64,000 nucleotides of DNA, taken from V1-33 sp964523105. Its GTDB lineage: Bacteria > Verrucomicrobiota > Verrucomicrobiia > Verrucomicrobiales > V1-33. Below are positions 26,914 to 35,545 of the stretch, one piece after another. Under the pieces are notes generated by a model, which searched no databases, had not been told where the DNA came from, and saw nothing but the letters and a program-made list of their open reading frames with translations. The position numbers and the translations under genes are program-made. Location of the stretch: positions 1 through 64,000 of the forward strand of contig CAZFZN010000021.1 in the NCBI GenBank assembly GCA_964523105.1. Direction: 5' to 3'. Numbering within the stretch: the stretch's first letter is position 1; each line of letters starts with the position of its first letter.

Positions 26914-27999
26914 CTAAAACAACTCCAGCTGCTGTCCGCTGCTGCGGCGGAAGTGCTCCCCGGTGACTTCGGGGCGCATCCGGTCGAGCCCGAGACGACG
27001 GGCCGTGACTTTGAAGATGCGCCCGATCTGTCCGGCGAGTTCCCCTTCTCCCCTCATGCGCACACCGGGACGGAGTTCGTTGAGCCGTCCGCCCCGCAGA
27101 TCGCGGAGGCGCCCCAGGATTTTTCCGGCGGATTCTGTGCTCACATTTCGCGCGAGCCAGTGCTGAAACACTGCGGCCACGCTGCCGGGAAGGCGCAGGA
27201 TGCTGTAGGCCGCGAACTGTGCGCCCGCATCGCGTGCCGCCGCGAGGATCGCGGGAATCTCGTGATCGTTCAGTCCCGGAATCACCGGTGCCACACTCAC
27301 TCCTGCAGGCACACCCGCATCCGTGAGGGTCCGGATGGCGGCCAGCCGCTGCCGCGGCGATGAGGCGCGCGGTTCCAGCGCGGCCGCGAGTCGCGGATCG
27401 AGTGTGGTGATGCTCATCATTGCGGCCCCCGCCTGCCATTTGGCCAGTTCCCGCAGATGATCGACATCGCGCGTGATGAGATGGTTCTTGGTGATGACGA
27501 CCACCGGCTGGCGGAACTCGGCGAGCACCGCAAGACAGCCGCGGGTGATTTTCAGCCGCCGTTCCACGGGCTGATAACAGTCAGTCACTCCGCTGCACGC
27601 AAGCTTGCCGGCGCGCCATGACTTTTTGAGCAGTTCAGCGCGCAGCAGTTCCGGAGCGCGGGGCTTGACGAGCAGTTTGCTCTCAAAGTCCAGCCCGCTG
27701 CTCCAGCCGAGGAATTCGTGATAGCGCCGTGCGTAACAGTAGGCACAGCCGTGTTCGCAGCCGCGATAGGGATTGAGACTGAACTCAAAGCTCAGGTCCG
27801 GGCTGGTGTTCCTGGTGATGAGCGTCTGCGTGTCGTCGGTGAACAACTGCGTGCGCGGGGAGGGCGGCACGGCCTCCGGATCGCGGGCCAGTTCCTCCAG
27901 CCATTCGGGATCGTCTTCGAGCTGCAGCGCCTCGAAGGGGTTGGGCGGATTCACCGTCGCGCCGCGGCCCCGGAAGTTGCGTGGATCGGCGGGCGGCAT
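26914..27999 (-). CDS. PA0069-family radical SAM protein
   Basis: 361 residues starting at the ATG at 27999, eight bases after the LemA stop. The core has SLNPYRGCEHGCAYCYAR, a CxxxCxxC site for the 4Fe-4S cluster and SAM. The rest matches the spore-photolyase-related PA0069/Rv2578c group: SGVTDCYQPVERRLKITRGCLAVL, VVITKNHLITRD, MSITTLDPRLAAALEPR and PVIPGLNDHEIPAIL. The function of the family is not established. The frame extends to 28140 over the lemA gene, which I reject. Confidence 0.88.
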   Translation of the reverse strand: MPPADPRNFRGRGATVNPPNPFEALQLEDDPEWLEELARDPEAVPPSPRTQLFTDDTQTLITRNTSPDLSFEFSLNPYRGCEHGCAYCYARRYHEFLGWSSGLDFESKLLVKPRAPELLRAELLKKSWRAGKLACSGVTDCYQPVERRLKITRGCLAVLAEFRQPVVVITKNHLITRDVDHLRELAKWQAGAAMMSITTLDPRLAAALEPRASSPRQRLAAIRTLTDAGVPAGVSVAPVIPGLNDHEIPAILAAARDAGAQFAAYSILRLPGSVAAVFQHWLARNVSTESAGKILGRLRDLRGGRLNELRPGVRMRGEGELAGQIGRIFKVTARRLGLDRMRPEVTGEHFRRSSGQQLELF

Positions 28000-28006
28000 C
28001 GGCGGC

Positions 28007-28564
28007 TTACATGATGACGGCGGGCGCGGCACGCACGGCGAGGCTTTCCACTTCAAAGAAGTCCTCCCGCCGCACGGAGAACATGCCGGCGACGAGACTG
28101 GAGGGGAACATCTCCACGCGATTGTTAAGGTCGCGCACATTGGCGTTGTAGAAACGGCGGGCGGCCTGAATGCGGTCCTCCGTGTTCACCAGCTCGCGCT
28201 GGAGTTCGAGGAAGTGGGCGTCCGCTTTGAGGTCGGGATAATTCTCCGCCAGGGCCAGCACCTGCACGACGCCGCGGACGAGCTGGGTTTCATCCGCGCA
28301 GAGTTCGCGCACGCGGTCGTGCGCGGCGGAAGCGCGGGCACGCATCTGCACGACGCTTTCCAGGAGCTGCCGCTCATGGGCGGCATAGCCCTTCACGGTC
28401 TCAACGAGGTTCGGAATCAGATCGTGGCGGCGCTTGAGTTCAGTGTCTATGTCCGCCCAGGATTCGCGGCAGTGATTGCGCAGGCGCACGAGGCCGTTGT
28501 AGGTGCCGATGAGCCAGAGCAGCGGGATGAAGATGATGACGCCGACGATGATGAACGGTTCCAT
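28007..28564 (-). CDS. lemA: LemA family protein
   Basis: 185 residues, the normal length. One N-terminal membrane helix (FIIVGVIIFIPLLWLIGTYNGLV) is followed by a coiled-coil helical bundle: NHCRESWADIDTELKRRHDLIPNLVETVKGYAAHERQLLESV, RFYNANVRDLNNRVEMFPSSLVA and the C-terminal FFEVESLAVRAAPAV. The function is poorly known; LemA often pairs with membrane proteins of the TPM or GIDE kind. It begins six bases after the stop of the next membrane protein gene, so the two form an operon. Confidence 0.9.
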   Translation of the reverse strand: MEPFIIVGVIIFIPLLWLIGTYNGLVRLRNHCRESWADIDTELKRRHDLIPNLVETVKGYAAHERQLLESVVQMRARASAAHDRVRELCADETQLVRGVVQVLALAENYPDLKADAHFLELQRELVNTEDRIQAARRFYNANVRDLNNRVEMFPSSLVAGMFSVRREDFFEVESLAVRAAPAVIM

Positions 28565-28570
28565 GATGAT

Positions 28571-29278
28571 TCAGGACGAAGGGGATTCGCGGGCGAAAGC
28601 GGGGATGCCGTAGAGCACGGCGGCGCAGAGCGCCATGGCCTCGCGCATGTGGCCCGGCGGGATGCGGCCGGAGGAGGCATACATGAGGTGGGTGCTGCTC
28701 ATGCAGAGGGTGACTTTTTCCCGCGAGAGCAGGAGTTCCATGGTGCGCGGCGTGATGACATCGAAGGCCCAGCGCCGGTCCGGGCCGCTGACATGATAAC
28801 GGCGGCTGAATTCCGCGGACTCGAAATCAATGTCGTCCCAGCCGAATGCCGAGGTGATTTTGTCCCACACTCCCTCAGGCCGGATGACCAGCGGCTTGAG
28901 CGGAAAGGACGGACACAGCATGACGATGCCGTAGCGGTGATGCTGCGTACTGCGGTTCTTCCCCGAACCCGATTCCGTTTGATAGTGGTAGTCGAACATG
29001 CGCAGGCCGCAGCCGTTGTACTCCCCGGTGATGAAGTTCTCCCCGTAGCGGTTGGATCCCCGCCGGAAGAGGCCGATGTCGCGGAATTCATCGTCAATGG
29101 TCCGGATCTTGCCCGGATCGAAGCTCCAGCCGTTTTCGGAGGCGAATTGTTGGAGCGTTGCGCGCCGTTCCCGGGCGCGTTTGTTCGCCTGGACGACGCT
29201 GAAGATGGCAACCGCAATGAAGGCGATGACAAACAGGACGATGAACGCGCCGCCGTCGGAGAGGAGCAGAGTGGACAT
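28571..29278 (-). CDS. Single-pass membrane protein of unknown function, LemA partner
   Basis: 235 residues starting at the ATG at 29278, two bases past the stop of the TraB gene. A membrane helix (AFIVLFVIAFIAVAIFSVVQA) near the N-terminus is followed by a basic stretch and a cytoplasmic domain. That domain contains ENGWSFDPGKI, NFITGEYNGCGLRMFDYHYQTESG and DDIDFESAEFSRRYHVSGPDRRWAFDVI, a layout like DUF3137-type proteins often found beside LemA. I do not assign a biochemical role. The frame extends upstream over the TraB gene and that part is not real. Confidence 0.7.
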   Translation of the reverse strand: MSTLLLSDGGAFIVLFVIAFIAVAIFSVVQANKRARERRATLQQFASENGWSFDPGKIRTIDDEFRDIGLFRRGSNRYGENFITGEYNGCGLRMFDYHYQTESGSGKNRSTQHHRYGIVMLCPSFPLKPLVIRPEGVWDKITSAFGWDDIDFESAEFSRRYHVSGPDRRWAFDVITPRTMELLLSREKVTLCMSSTHLMYASSGRIPPGHMREAMALCAAVLYGIPAFARESPSS

Positions 29279-29280
29279 GG

Positions 29281-30237
29281 TCAGGGATTGCCGGCAGGCG
29301 GTTTTTCCAGGCGCGTCGTCCGGTATTCCATTTGCGTGAGTTTCACGCCGCGCTCCTCCAGCAGTTCGATGAGGCTGCCGCGGCCGCAGAGATGCAGCGA
29401 GCCGGCCAGGACCATGACGGTTTCCCTGCCGTCGAGATACTTTTCGAGTTTCGGAAGCCACGCGGCATGGCGGTCGTGGAAGAGAAGTTGCTTGAGCGCA
29501 GGCACTGCCGCCATGCTTTCCCCGTGCAGTGCGCTGAGCCGCCGGGTGTCGCCCTCACGCCACGCATCGATGTTGTCGGCGGCACGCTGCGCGGCGGCCG
29601 GGGCCTCCGCGATGACTTGCAGCAGCATCGCCTCCTGCGAGGCTGCGTCGAGACGATTGAGGCCGGCGAGCTGTTCCTCCAGCGATTCCAGAGCCTCCAG
29701 TTTGTGCGCCGGGCCCGCAGCCGCGTTGAAGTGCGCCTCCAGCCCGCGCGCGGCACTGAAGCCGAGCCGGGCCAAGCCATGATTGGAAATGTGGTAGGCC
29801 GCTTTCCAGGGACGCAGGCCCTGCAGCGAGGCGAGGGCAGGGCCGTCGGCCGCGCAGTACTTGGTGAGGGTTTCCCGGCCCTGCGGAGAAAGCTGGTCCA
29901 GGAGGGACTCCCCTTCCGGCAGCCGGCCGATTGCCGCGATCCGCTCCTGCTGCTCCGCACCCGCCGCAGGATCGCGCAGTGTCTCCATGACGATGATCCT
30001 GGATTCTTTGAATGCCTGCAGGTAGGGCGACGGCAAAGGATAGTCCTCACCGCGCAGCAGGTGGAAGGATCCGCAAAGCCAGACGACGGCACTCCCGCGC
30101 TCCGCCTTCCACACCATGCACTTCGCGGTGCGCTCCGGGCCCGCAGGCAGAGGTGCCCCGCTGCGTCCGGCGAGGTGCCAGATGAGCGCTGCTCCGGAAA
30201 CGGCGATGAGGACCAGGCCGGTGACGATTGCTTTCAT
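29281..30237 (-). CDS. TraB/GumN family protein
   Basis: 318 residues with a signal peptide or N-terminal anchor (AIVTGLVLIAVSGAALIWHLA). The family pattern is present: VVWLCGSFHLLRGEDYPLP near the start, IIVMETL, and VMVLAGSLHLCGRGSLIELLEERGVKLTQM near the end, with the paired GSxH motifs of the TIKI/TraB/GumN fold. Some eukaryotic relatives are metalloproteases; bacterial roles are unclear. It is the first gene of a leftward group with the LemA partner and lemA. Confidence 0.85.
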   Translation of the reverse strand: MKAIVTGLVLIAVSGAALIWHLAGRSGAPLPAGPERTAKCMVWKAERGSAVVWLCGSFHLLRGEDYPLPSPYLQAFKESRIIVMETLRDPAAGAEQQERIAAIGRLPEGESLLDQLSPQGRETLTKYCAADGPALASLQGLRPWKAAYHISNHGLARLGFSAARGLEAHFNAAAGPAHKLEALESLEEQLAGLNRLDAASQEAMLLQVIAEAPAAAQRAADNIDAWREGDTRRLSALHGESMAAVPALKQLLFHDRHAAWLPKLEKYLDGRETVMVLAGSLHLCGRGSLIELLEERGVKLTQMEYRTTRLEKPPAGNP

Positions 30238-30316
30238 GGAGCGAACAACGGCGCGCCCCGCGCCGGGAACAAGTGCGCAGTGTCGCTCCCTCCCGGAAGC
30301 GGCAGCCCGTGCGGCC

Positions 30317-31720
30317 TCATTGCTCGATCGTCACCGCATCACCGATCTTCAGCACGCCGAACAGGTGCCTGACGTCACTGTGGGGCATGCGAATGCAGCC
30401 GTGACTGGCGGGATACCCGGGACACACGCCGGCGTGCATGCCGATTTCGCGGCAGTTGAGGCGCATGAAATAGGGCATGGAAACGTGGTAGATGGTGCTG
30501 GTCCAGCTCTTCTGCTTGTCGGTGATCACGAATTTCCCCGTGGGTGTCGCGTAACCTTTCCGCCCGGTGGAGACGCGGCAGGAGCGGACCGGTTCATCAT
30601 TCCGGTAGAGCACGGCGCGCTGCGTGGAGAGATAAATGGTGACGCGGTGGACCGGCTCGTCGGGAACGAACTTGCGCCCGAGCAGCATCTGAGCGGCGGG
30701 AATGTGTTCGGCGTCGCAGGCGAACACGACGGGATAGCGCTTCCATCCCCTGCTCTGCTGGCCGCGGCGCGCGCCTTTTTCGAGCAGCAGCGCAATGGTC
30801 GCGGTGTCCCCGCGCGCGGCGGCGAGCATGAGGGGCGTGAGACCGGTGTCCCGGCCCAGCCACTTGCGGAAGCGCTCGTCGTCCACGCGCGCGATCACCT
30901 CTTTCTTAACCGGATGGGCAAACGGCACGTTAGGATCGCAGCCTCCCTCCAGCAGCACGCGCAGCAGTTTGTCGTTCCTCTCGATGGCGGCGATTTGCAG
31001 CGCGGTGAGTCCGTCCGCGCCCGTCTTCTTGTGATCGGCGCCGGCTTTAAGCAGAAAGGCGGCGAGTGCCGGATTGTTGTCCGCCGCGGCGCGGACGAGG
31101 AGCGGATTTCCCGCCGCATCCGCGCTGTCCGCCGGAAGGCCGTACTGAAACAGCGCGGTCAGCAGAGCGGTGTCGTTATGCTGCAGGGCCGGCTCGATGA
31201 AGTCGTCAGGCTGCCCGCCGTGGCGAAACATGACGCGCGCGATCTCGAATTCACCGCCGGTCAGCGCCGCCTTGAGCGGGGTGAGACCCGCAGCATCCGC
31301 CCGATTCGGATCCGCGCCGGCATCGAGTAAAAGAGCGGCCAGGGCGGCATTCTTGTGCCGCAGGGCCGCCGGAAGGGCACCGGCAGCGAGCGAGGCGTCC
31401 GCGCCATAGGAGATGAGCAAAGCCGCGAGTTCGGCATCGTTGCGCTCCGCGGCGAGGGTCAGCGGGGAACCTCCCTCATCGGGGTCCGCTCCCCGGGAAA
31501 GTGAGAGGGCCGCGGCATCATGCCGGCCTTCGCGGCAGGAACTGAGCAGCGCCGCCTGGAGGGCTGCCGGATCCTGCGGCACGATGCTGAAATTTCCCGC
31601 AGCGGACTGGGCCGCCGCCGTTACGGCAAAACAGGCGGCCAGCAACGCCGTGAGGATGCCTCCGCAGGCCCGGCGCAGCGCGCGGAATTCCGGAGGATGG
31701 AGAGCGGAGATGGCGGACAT
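30317..31720 (-). CDS. Ankyrin-repeat / L,D-transpeptidase (YkuD) fusion
   Basis: 467 residues starting at the ATG at 31720. A signal peptide (ILTALLAACFAVTAAAQ) precedes about eight ankyrin repeats over residues 45-330; examples are GGSPLTLAAERNDAELAALLISYGADA and GLTALQIAAIERNDKLLRVLLEGG. The C-terminal YkuD domain (about 340-467) has the SHGCIRM active-site cysteine motif, with the upstream GMHAG histidine. It would make 3-3 cross-links in peptidoglycan or attach a protein to it in the periplasm, with the ankyrin part as a docking surface. The frame opens further to 32698 on the minus strand, but that part overlaps ribBA and is not real. Confidence 0.88.
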   Translation of the reverse strand: MSAISALHPPEFRALRRACGGILTALLAACFAVTAAAQSAAGNFSIVPQDPAALQAALLSSCREGRHDAAALSLSRGADPDEGGSPLTLAAERNDAELAALLISYGADASLAAGALPAALRHKNAALAALLLDAGADPNRADAAGLTPLKAALTGGEFEIARVMFRHGGQPDDFIEPALQHNDTALLTALFQYGLPADSADAAGNPLLVRAAADNNPALAAFLLKAGADHKKTGADGLTALQIAAIERNDKLLRVLLEGGCDPNVPFAHPVKKEVIARVDDERFRKWLGRDTGLTPLMLAAARGDTATIALLLEKGARRGQQSRGWKRYPVVFACDAEHIPAAQMLLGRKFVPDEPVHRVTIYLSTQRAVLYRNDEPVRSCRVSTGRKGYATPTGKFVITDKQKSWTSTIYHVSMPYFMRLNCREIGMHAGVCPGYPASHGCIRMPHSDVRHLFGVLKIGDAVTIEQ

Positions 31721-31927
31721 CGACTTCACAGGGGGGGAATGACGGGGGCGGCAAATCTGCCAGGCAACGGGCGATTCGTCAAGTTCCGCAGTTCCTTTCA
31801 CGCGAAATTGGCGCGGCCGACGGGCGTAAACTGTCCGCTGAGGGGCATTGCACAGCGCCCGGCTCCGCCTAAATGACCTCATCCCCCGCCCGTTTTCGCC
31901 ACTGTGAGCCAGCGCCCCATACCCGTA

Positions 31928-33130
31928 ATGAATTCTGAAGGATTCGACGCCATCGAGGATGTCATCCGCGACGTCCGCGCGGGAAAGCTCGTGATCCTGA
32001 CCGATGACGAGGACCGGGAGAACGAGGGCGATCTCATATGTGCCGCGGAGAAAGTGACGCCGGAACTGGTGAACTTCATGATCACGGAAGGCCGCGGCAT
32101 GCTCTGCGCACCGTTGTCGCCGGACATCGCCGCAAGGCTCAATCTGGGGCCGATGGTAGCCCATAACCGTGATACCTTTCGCACCAATTACACCGTCACC
32201 GTGGATGCCGCGAAAGGCGTCGGCACCGGCGTCAGCGCGCAGGACCGTGCCCGCACCATCCGCGTGCTGGCGGACGCTGGCACGGTCCCGGAGGACCTGG
32301 TGCAGCCGGGACATGTGAATCCGCTCATCGCACGCCCCGGCGGCGTGCTGCGCCGCGCCGGACACACCGAGGCCGCGGTGGACCTCGCCCGGCTCGCCGG
32401 CCTGCGCGAAGCGGGGGTGCTCATCGAAATTCTCAATACCGACGGCAGCCCGGCACGCCTGCCCGAACTGCGGGTCTTCGCCCAAAAGCACGGCATCCGC
32501 CTCAGCAGCATCGCTGCGCTCATCGAATTCCGCCGGCGCAGTGAACAGCTCGTGGAGCGGGAACAGGTGGTGCAGCTCCCCACGGATTGGGGCGACTTCC
32601 AGCTCTATCTCTATCAAAGCAAACTCGACGGGCAGGAGCACCTCGCGCTCGTGATGGGACCGGTGGATGACGGAAGCCCCGCTCTGGTGCGGGTGCACAG
32701 CGAATGCCTAACCGGTGATGTCTTTGGAAGCTGCCGCTGCGACTGCGGCTGGCAGCTGGACGCCGCCATGCAACGCATCGCGGAGGAGGGCCAGGGCGTG
32801 CTGCTTTACATGCGTCAGGAAGGCCGCGGCATCGGACTGACCGCCAAAATCCATGCCTACAAACTCCAGGAACAGGGTCTCGACACGGTGGAGGCGAATC
32901 TTAAGCTCGGCTTTCCCATGGACCTGCGCGACTACGGCATCGGCGCCCAAATGCTGCACGACCTCGGAGTGCGGAAAATCCGCCTCATGACCAACAATCC
33001 GCGCAAGATCGTGGGACTCGAGGGCCACGGTCTGGAGATCATCGAACAGGTGGCCATCCGGCCGCCGGAGAATCCTCACAACCGGCGCTATCTCGAAACC
33101 AAACGCGAGAAAATGGGCCACGCGCTGTAA
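31928..33130 (+). CDS. ribBA: Bifunctional 3,4-dihydroxy-2-butanone-4-phosphate synthase / GTP cyclohydrolase II
   Basis: 400 residues from the ATG at 31928; a GTG at 31904 is an alternative. The N-terminal RibB domain (to about 205) has VILTDDEDRENEGDLI, the acidic metal-binding loop, and RRAGHTEAAVDLARLAG. The C-terminal RibA domain has RVHSECLTGDVFGSCRCDCGWQL with the zinc cysteines, YMRQEGRGIGLTAKIHAYKLQ and LMTNNPRKIVGLEGHGL. Both domains look intact. It begins riboflavin synthesis from ribulose-5-phosphate and GTP. No FMN riboswitch is seen in the 200 bases upstream. Confidence 0.96.
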   Translation: MNSEGFDAIEDVIRDVRAGKLVILTDDEDRENEGDLICAAEKVTPELVNFMITEGRGMLCAPLSPDIAARLNLGPMVAHNRDTFRTNYTVTVDAAKGVGTGVSAQDRARTIRVLADAGTVPEDLVQPGHVNPLIARPGGVLRRAGHTEAAVDLARLAGLREAGVLIEILNTDGSPARLPELRVFAQKHGIRLSSIAALIEFRRRSEQLVEREQVVQLPTDWGDFQLYLYQSKLDGQEHLALVMGPVDDGSPALVRVHSECLTGDVFGSCRCDCGWQLDAAMQRIAEEGQGVLLYMRQEGRGIGLTAKIHAYKLQEQGLDTVEANLKLGFPMDLRDYGIGAQMLHDLGVRKIRLMTNNPRKIVGLEGHGLEIIEQVAIRPPENPHNRRYLETKREKMGHAL

Positions 33131-33142
33131 GATCAAACTGCG

Positions 33143-33769
33143 TCAGGAGGAGGAGGCATCCGCCGGCATCAGTTCCAGCAGCCGCAGCATCACAGCACGG
33201 GCCTGCCGCGCAGCCGCCCGGCTGGTGAAACTGAGCGTCACCCGGTCCGCCCGGGCGCTGCCGCGGGAGGTGACCTTCTGCGTCGCGAGGTCCATGGTCT
33301 CCCACTTACGGATCCATGGACCGCTGACATTGAAGGAATAATTCCGGTTCACCGGATTCGGAGCATCGTTGAACGAAACCTCGCCCAGCGATGCGGGCGT
33401 GACCTGGCCGAGCGGGATTTCCCTGACATGCCATGTGCGCAGCGCAGGCGAATCGAAGGTCCGGTACTGCCGGCAGACTCCTTCCGTGAAGGTCACCCGC
33501 CCGTGGGTCAGTGTAAGGTTCAGTTCCTCCCCGTGCCAGATGTAGGGCTGGAGACTCCGGTCCAGCCAGGCCACACACTGCGGGGCGGTGAGGGCGCCGG
33601 CGTCGAAGTTCAGTCCCCGGGGAAGTCCCGGATCTTCGCTCACCGGCGCCGGCAGAAACCCCGGGTCGTCGCGGAGGGAACCGGTGGAGGCGCACGATGC
33701 CGTCAGGAGTGCAAGGAGCGCCGGAAGAAGAGGACGATGCAGGGATCGGAGGCAGCGGAGCGGTTTCAT
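33143..33769 (-). CDS. Putative lipoprotein of unknown function
   Basis: 208 residues starting at the ATG at 33769. The N-terminus is basic, then hydrophobic (LLPALLALLTASCAS), ending in a likely lipobox cysteine. The remainder has no family I recognise. It contains a beta-rich middle (IWHGEELNLTLTHGRVTF) and a C-terminal segment with helix-forming basic residues (AAARQARAVMLRLLELM). It converges with ribBA and is divergent from the rhodanese gene. The open frame continues upstream across the rhodanese gene, but that part is a shadow. Confidence 0.65.
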   Translation of the reverse strand: MKPLRCLRSLHRPLLPALLALLTASCASTGSLRDDPGFLPAPVSEDPGLPRGLNFDAGALTAPQCVAWLDRSLQPYIWHGEELNLTLTHGRVTFTEGVCRQYRTFDSPALRTWHVREIPLGQVTPASLGEVSFNDAPNPVNRNYSFNVSGPWIRKWETMDLATQKVTSRGSARADRVTLSFTSRAAARQARAVMLRLLELMPADASSS

Positions 33770-33895
33770 GCCGGCAGATAGCCGTGGAACGCATTCCGGC
33801 CAGGGAATTCGACGGCAGACGGGGCCGTATGCCGGCGGTTGATTGGCGCGCCCCTGCACGTATGCGAAAACCATCCCCCGCAACCCGCATGACCT

Positions 33896-34327
33896 ATGAA
33901 AACCCCGCTGATCCTCATCGCTCTCTCCACCCTTCCGCTGATGGCTGACGAACCCAAACCCGCCGCACCTCCCGCTGCCGAATCGAAGGACGGCGTGAAA
34001 CACGTGGATGCCGCCGGAGCCAAAAAGCTTCTCGATGATGCCGCTGCTAAAAAGGACGGCAAAGTCGTCGTCCTCGATGTGCGCACGCCGGAGGAATACA
34101 AAGCCGGTCACATCGCCGGAGCCACGAACATCGACTTCAAAGCTGCGGACTTTGCCGACAAAGCAGGCAAGCTGGACAAAGACAAAACCTACGTGGTTCA
34201 CTGCCAGAGCGGCCGCCGCAGCACCGCCAGCCTGGAGACGTTCAAAAAACTCGGCTTCAAAAACATCATCCATCTCGACGGCGGATTCGCCGGCTGGGAA
34301 AAGGCGCAGCAGCCGGTGGAAAAGTAG
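33896..34327 (+). CDS. Exported rhodanese-domain protein
   Basis: 143 residues with a short signal peptide (TPLILIALSTLPLMA) and an alanine/proline-rich linker. A single rhodanese domain follows: VVVLDVRTPEEYKAGHIAGATNIDF, then VVHCQSGRRS with the catalytic cysteine in a six-residue loop, and LGFKNIIHLDGGFAGWEK at the end. It is probably a periplasmic sulfurtransferase or redox protein. It converges with ispH with only eight bases between the two stop codons. Confidence 0.9.
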   Translation: MKTPLILIALSTLPLMADEPKPAAPPAAESKDGVKHVDAAGAKKLLDDAAAKKDGKVVVLDVRTPEEYKAGHIAGATNIDFKAADFADKAGKLDKDKTYVVHCQSGRRSTASLETFKKLGFKNIIHLDGGFAGWEKAQQPVEK

Positions 34328-34335
34328 CCGCCCTG

Positions 34336-35178
34336 TCAGTCCGCGAACTCGCGCAGCCGGTCGATGACGGCCCGCACGGTCTCGTCCAGCGTGGAAGTGC
34401 CGGCCGTGACTCCCACCTCGCGGCTGCGCTGGAACCATTCAGGCCGCAGCTCGTTCGCGGTTTCCACCTGATGGACTGTCAGGCCCCGGGCCCGCGCGGT
34501 TTCGCTGAGCTGGCGCGTGTTGTTGCTGTGCCTCCCGCCGACCACGACGACGGTGTCGCATTTCGCGCAGAGTTCGTCGAGCGCCACCTGACGGTCTTTG
34601 GTGGGCTGACATACCGTGTCCTTGAAAATAACCTCCGCACCGGCGCAGTGAACGCGCAGGGCCTCCACAAGGCGCCGGACCCGGGCGACAGGCTGCGTCG
34701 TTTGCGAAACGACACCGTAACGGGCCGCCGCGGGCAGCCCTGACAGATCTGCTTCGCTCTCAATCACCACGGCGTGAGGAAAATCGCCCGTGAGCCCGCG
34801 CACCTCCACATGACCGCGCTGCCCGATGACCACCGGCTGACAGCCGCGCGCCACCAGCGCCGCGAGCGCCTCGTGGGCGCGGTGTACCAGCGGGCACGTG
34901 GTGTCCGTGACGCGATGGCCGCTGCTGCGCCACCGCTCGCGGTCGCGGTCCGCGGCGCCGTGGGCCGTGATCATCACATGTTCCGTGACGGCACCGGCTC
35001 CGTCGCTCAGGCTTCCTTCGCGGACCCCCAGCGAAGTGAGATGCTGCGAAACGACCGGATTGTGCACGAGTTGTCCAAGGATGGTGACGGGGCCGGATGC
35101 GGCGGCATCATGGGCGCGGCGCAGCGCTTCGCGGACTCCGAAGCACATGCCGTAGTGAGTGGCGGTGTGGATGTTCAT
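34336..35178 (-). CDS. ispH: 4-hydroxy-3-methylbut-2-enyl diphosphate reductase
   Basis: 280 residues starting at the ATG at 35178. The three 4Fe-4S cysteines lie in HYGMCFGV, TTCPLV and DTVCQPT. The substrate-binding histidines are in GQLVHNPVV, ITAHGA and RGHVEVRG, followed by the SNNTRQL and AGTSTLDETV segments. It catalyses the last MEP-pathway step to IPP and DMAPP, the source of undecaprenyl phosphate. The upstream 70 bases contain a 19-bp palindromic site identical to one upstream of the adjacent winged-helix gene pair, suggesting shared control. Confidence 0.94.
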   Translation of the reverse strand: MNIHTATHYGMCFGVREALRRAHDAAASGPVTILGQLVHNPVVSQHLTSLGVREGSLSDGAGAVTEHVMITAHGAADRDRERWRSSGHRVTDTTCPLVHRAHEALAALVARGCQPVVIGQRGHVEVRGLTGDFPHAVVIESEADLSGLPAAARYGVVSQTTQPVARVRRLVEALRVHCAGAEVIFKDTVCQPTKDRQVALDELCAKCDTVVVVGGRHSNNTRQLSETARARGLTVHQVETANELRPEWFQRSREVGVTAGTSTLDETVRAVIDRLREFAD

Positions 35179-35200
35179 GACTGGCAGGGTGGTGGCGGTA

Positions 35201-35219
35201 TTGCTTTGTGATGCAAAGT
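35201..35219. promoter_or_regulatory. Candidate operator upstream of ispH
   Basis: TTGCTTTGTGATGCAAAGT holds the inverted repeat CTTTG-N5-CAAAG. It is 22 bases upstream of the ispH ATG and is identical over 19 bases to the site at 36204-36222. It probably binds the winged-helix protein encoded at 35249-35545 (inference). Confidence 0.6.
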
Positions 35220-35248
35220 TGTAAGGCAAAAAATAAGGCAAAAAAATC

Positions 35249-35545
35249 TCAGGCCCGGGCGGCACGGACGATTTCCTCCAGCAGCGAAAGGTAGCCCTCG
35301 AACGCTTTGCGTCCGGCGCGTGTCAGGGCATAACTTGTCTGCTGGCGCTCCTTGATTTCCCGCGTCTCGGCGACGTAACCGGCCTTCACGAGGGTGCGGA
35401 GGTGAGTGATGAGATTGCCGTCGCTCATTTGGAGTTCCGATTTGAGGTCCTGGAACGGCCATCCGGCGCGGGCGGCCAGCAGCGTCATGATCGCCAGGCG
35501 GCCCTTTTCGTGAATGGTTTTATCCAGCTGGGAAAAGTCGATCAT
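35249..35545 (-). CDS. Winged-helix transcriptional regulator (HTH_27/MarR-like)
   Basis: 98 residues starting at the ATG at 35545, overlapping the stop of the upstream membrane gene as ATGA. The fold reads as a compact winged helix: HEKGRLAIMTLLAARAGWPFQDLKSELQMSDGNLITHLRTLVKAGYVAETREIKERQQTSYALTRAGRKAFEGYL, the pattern of PF13601 DNA-binding proteins. Such small regulators are usually encoded with a membrane protein, as here. Its likely targets are the two identical palindromes upstream of its own operon and of ispH (inference from site identity). Confidence 0.85.
   Translation of the reverse strand: MIDFSQLDKTIHEKGRLAIMTLLAARAGWPFQDLKSELQMSDGNLITHLRTLVKAGYVAETREIKERQQTSYALTRAGRKAFEGYLSLLEEIVRAARA

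Noticed and set aside
31740..31927. FMN riboswitch before ribBA
   Set aside because: None of the conserved RFN blocks (such as GGGGTGAAAGTTCCC-like sequence) is present.
30317..32698. 793-residue minus frame covering the transpeptidase gene and the ribBA antisense strand
   Set aside because: ribBA is intact and well conserved on the plus strand. The transpeptidase signal peptide fixes a start at 31720.
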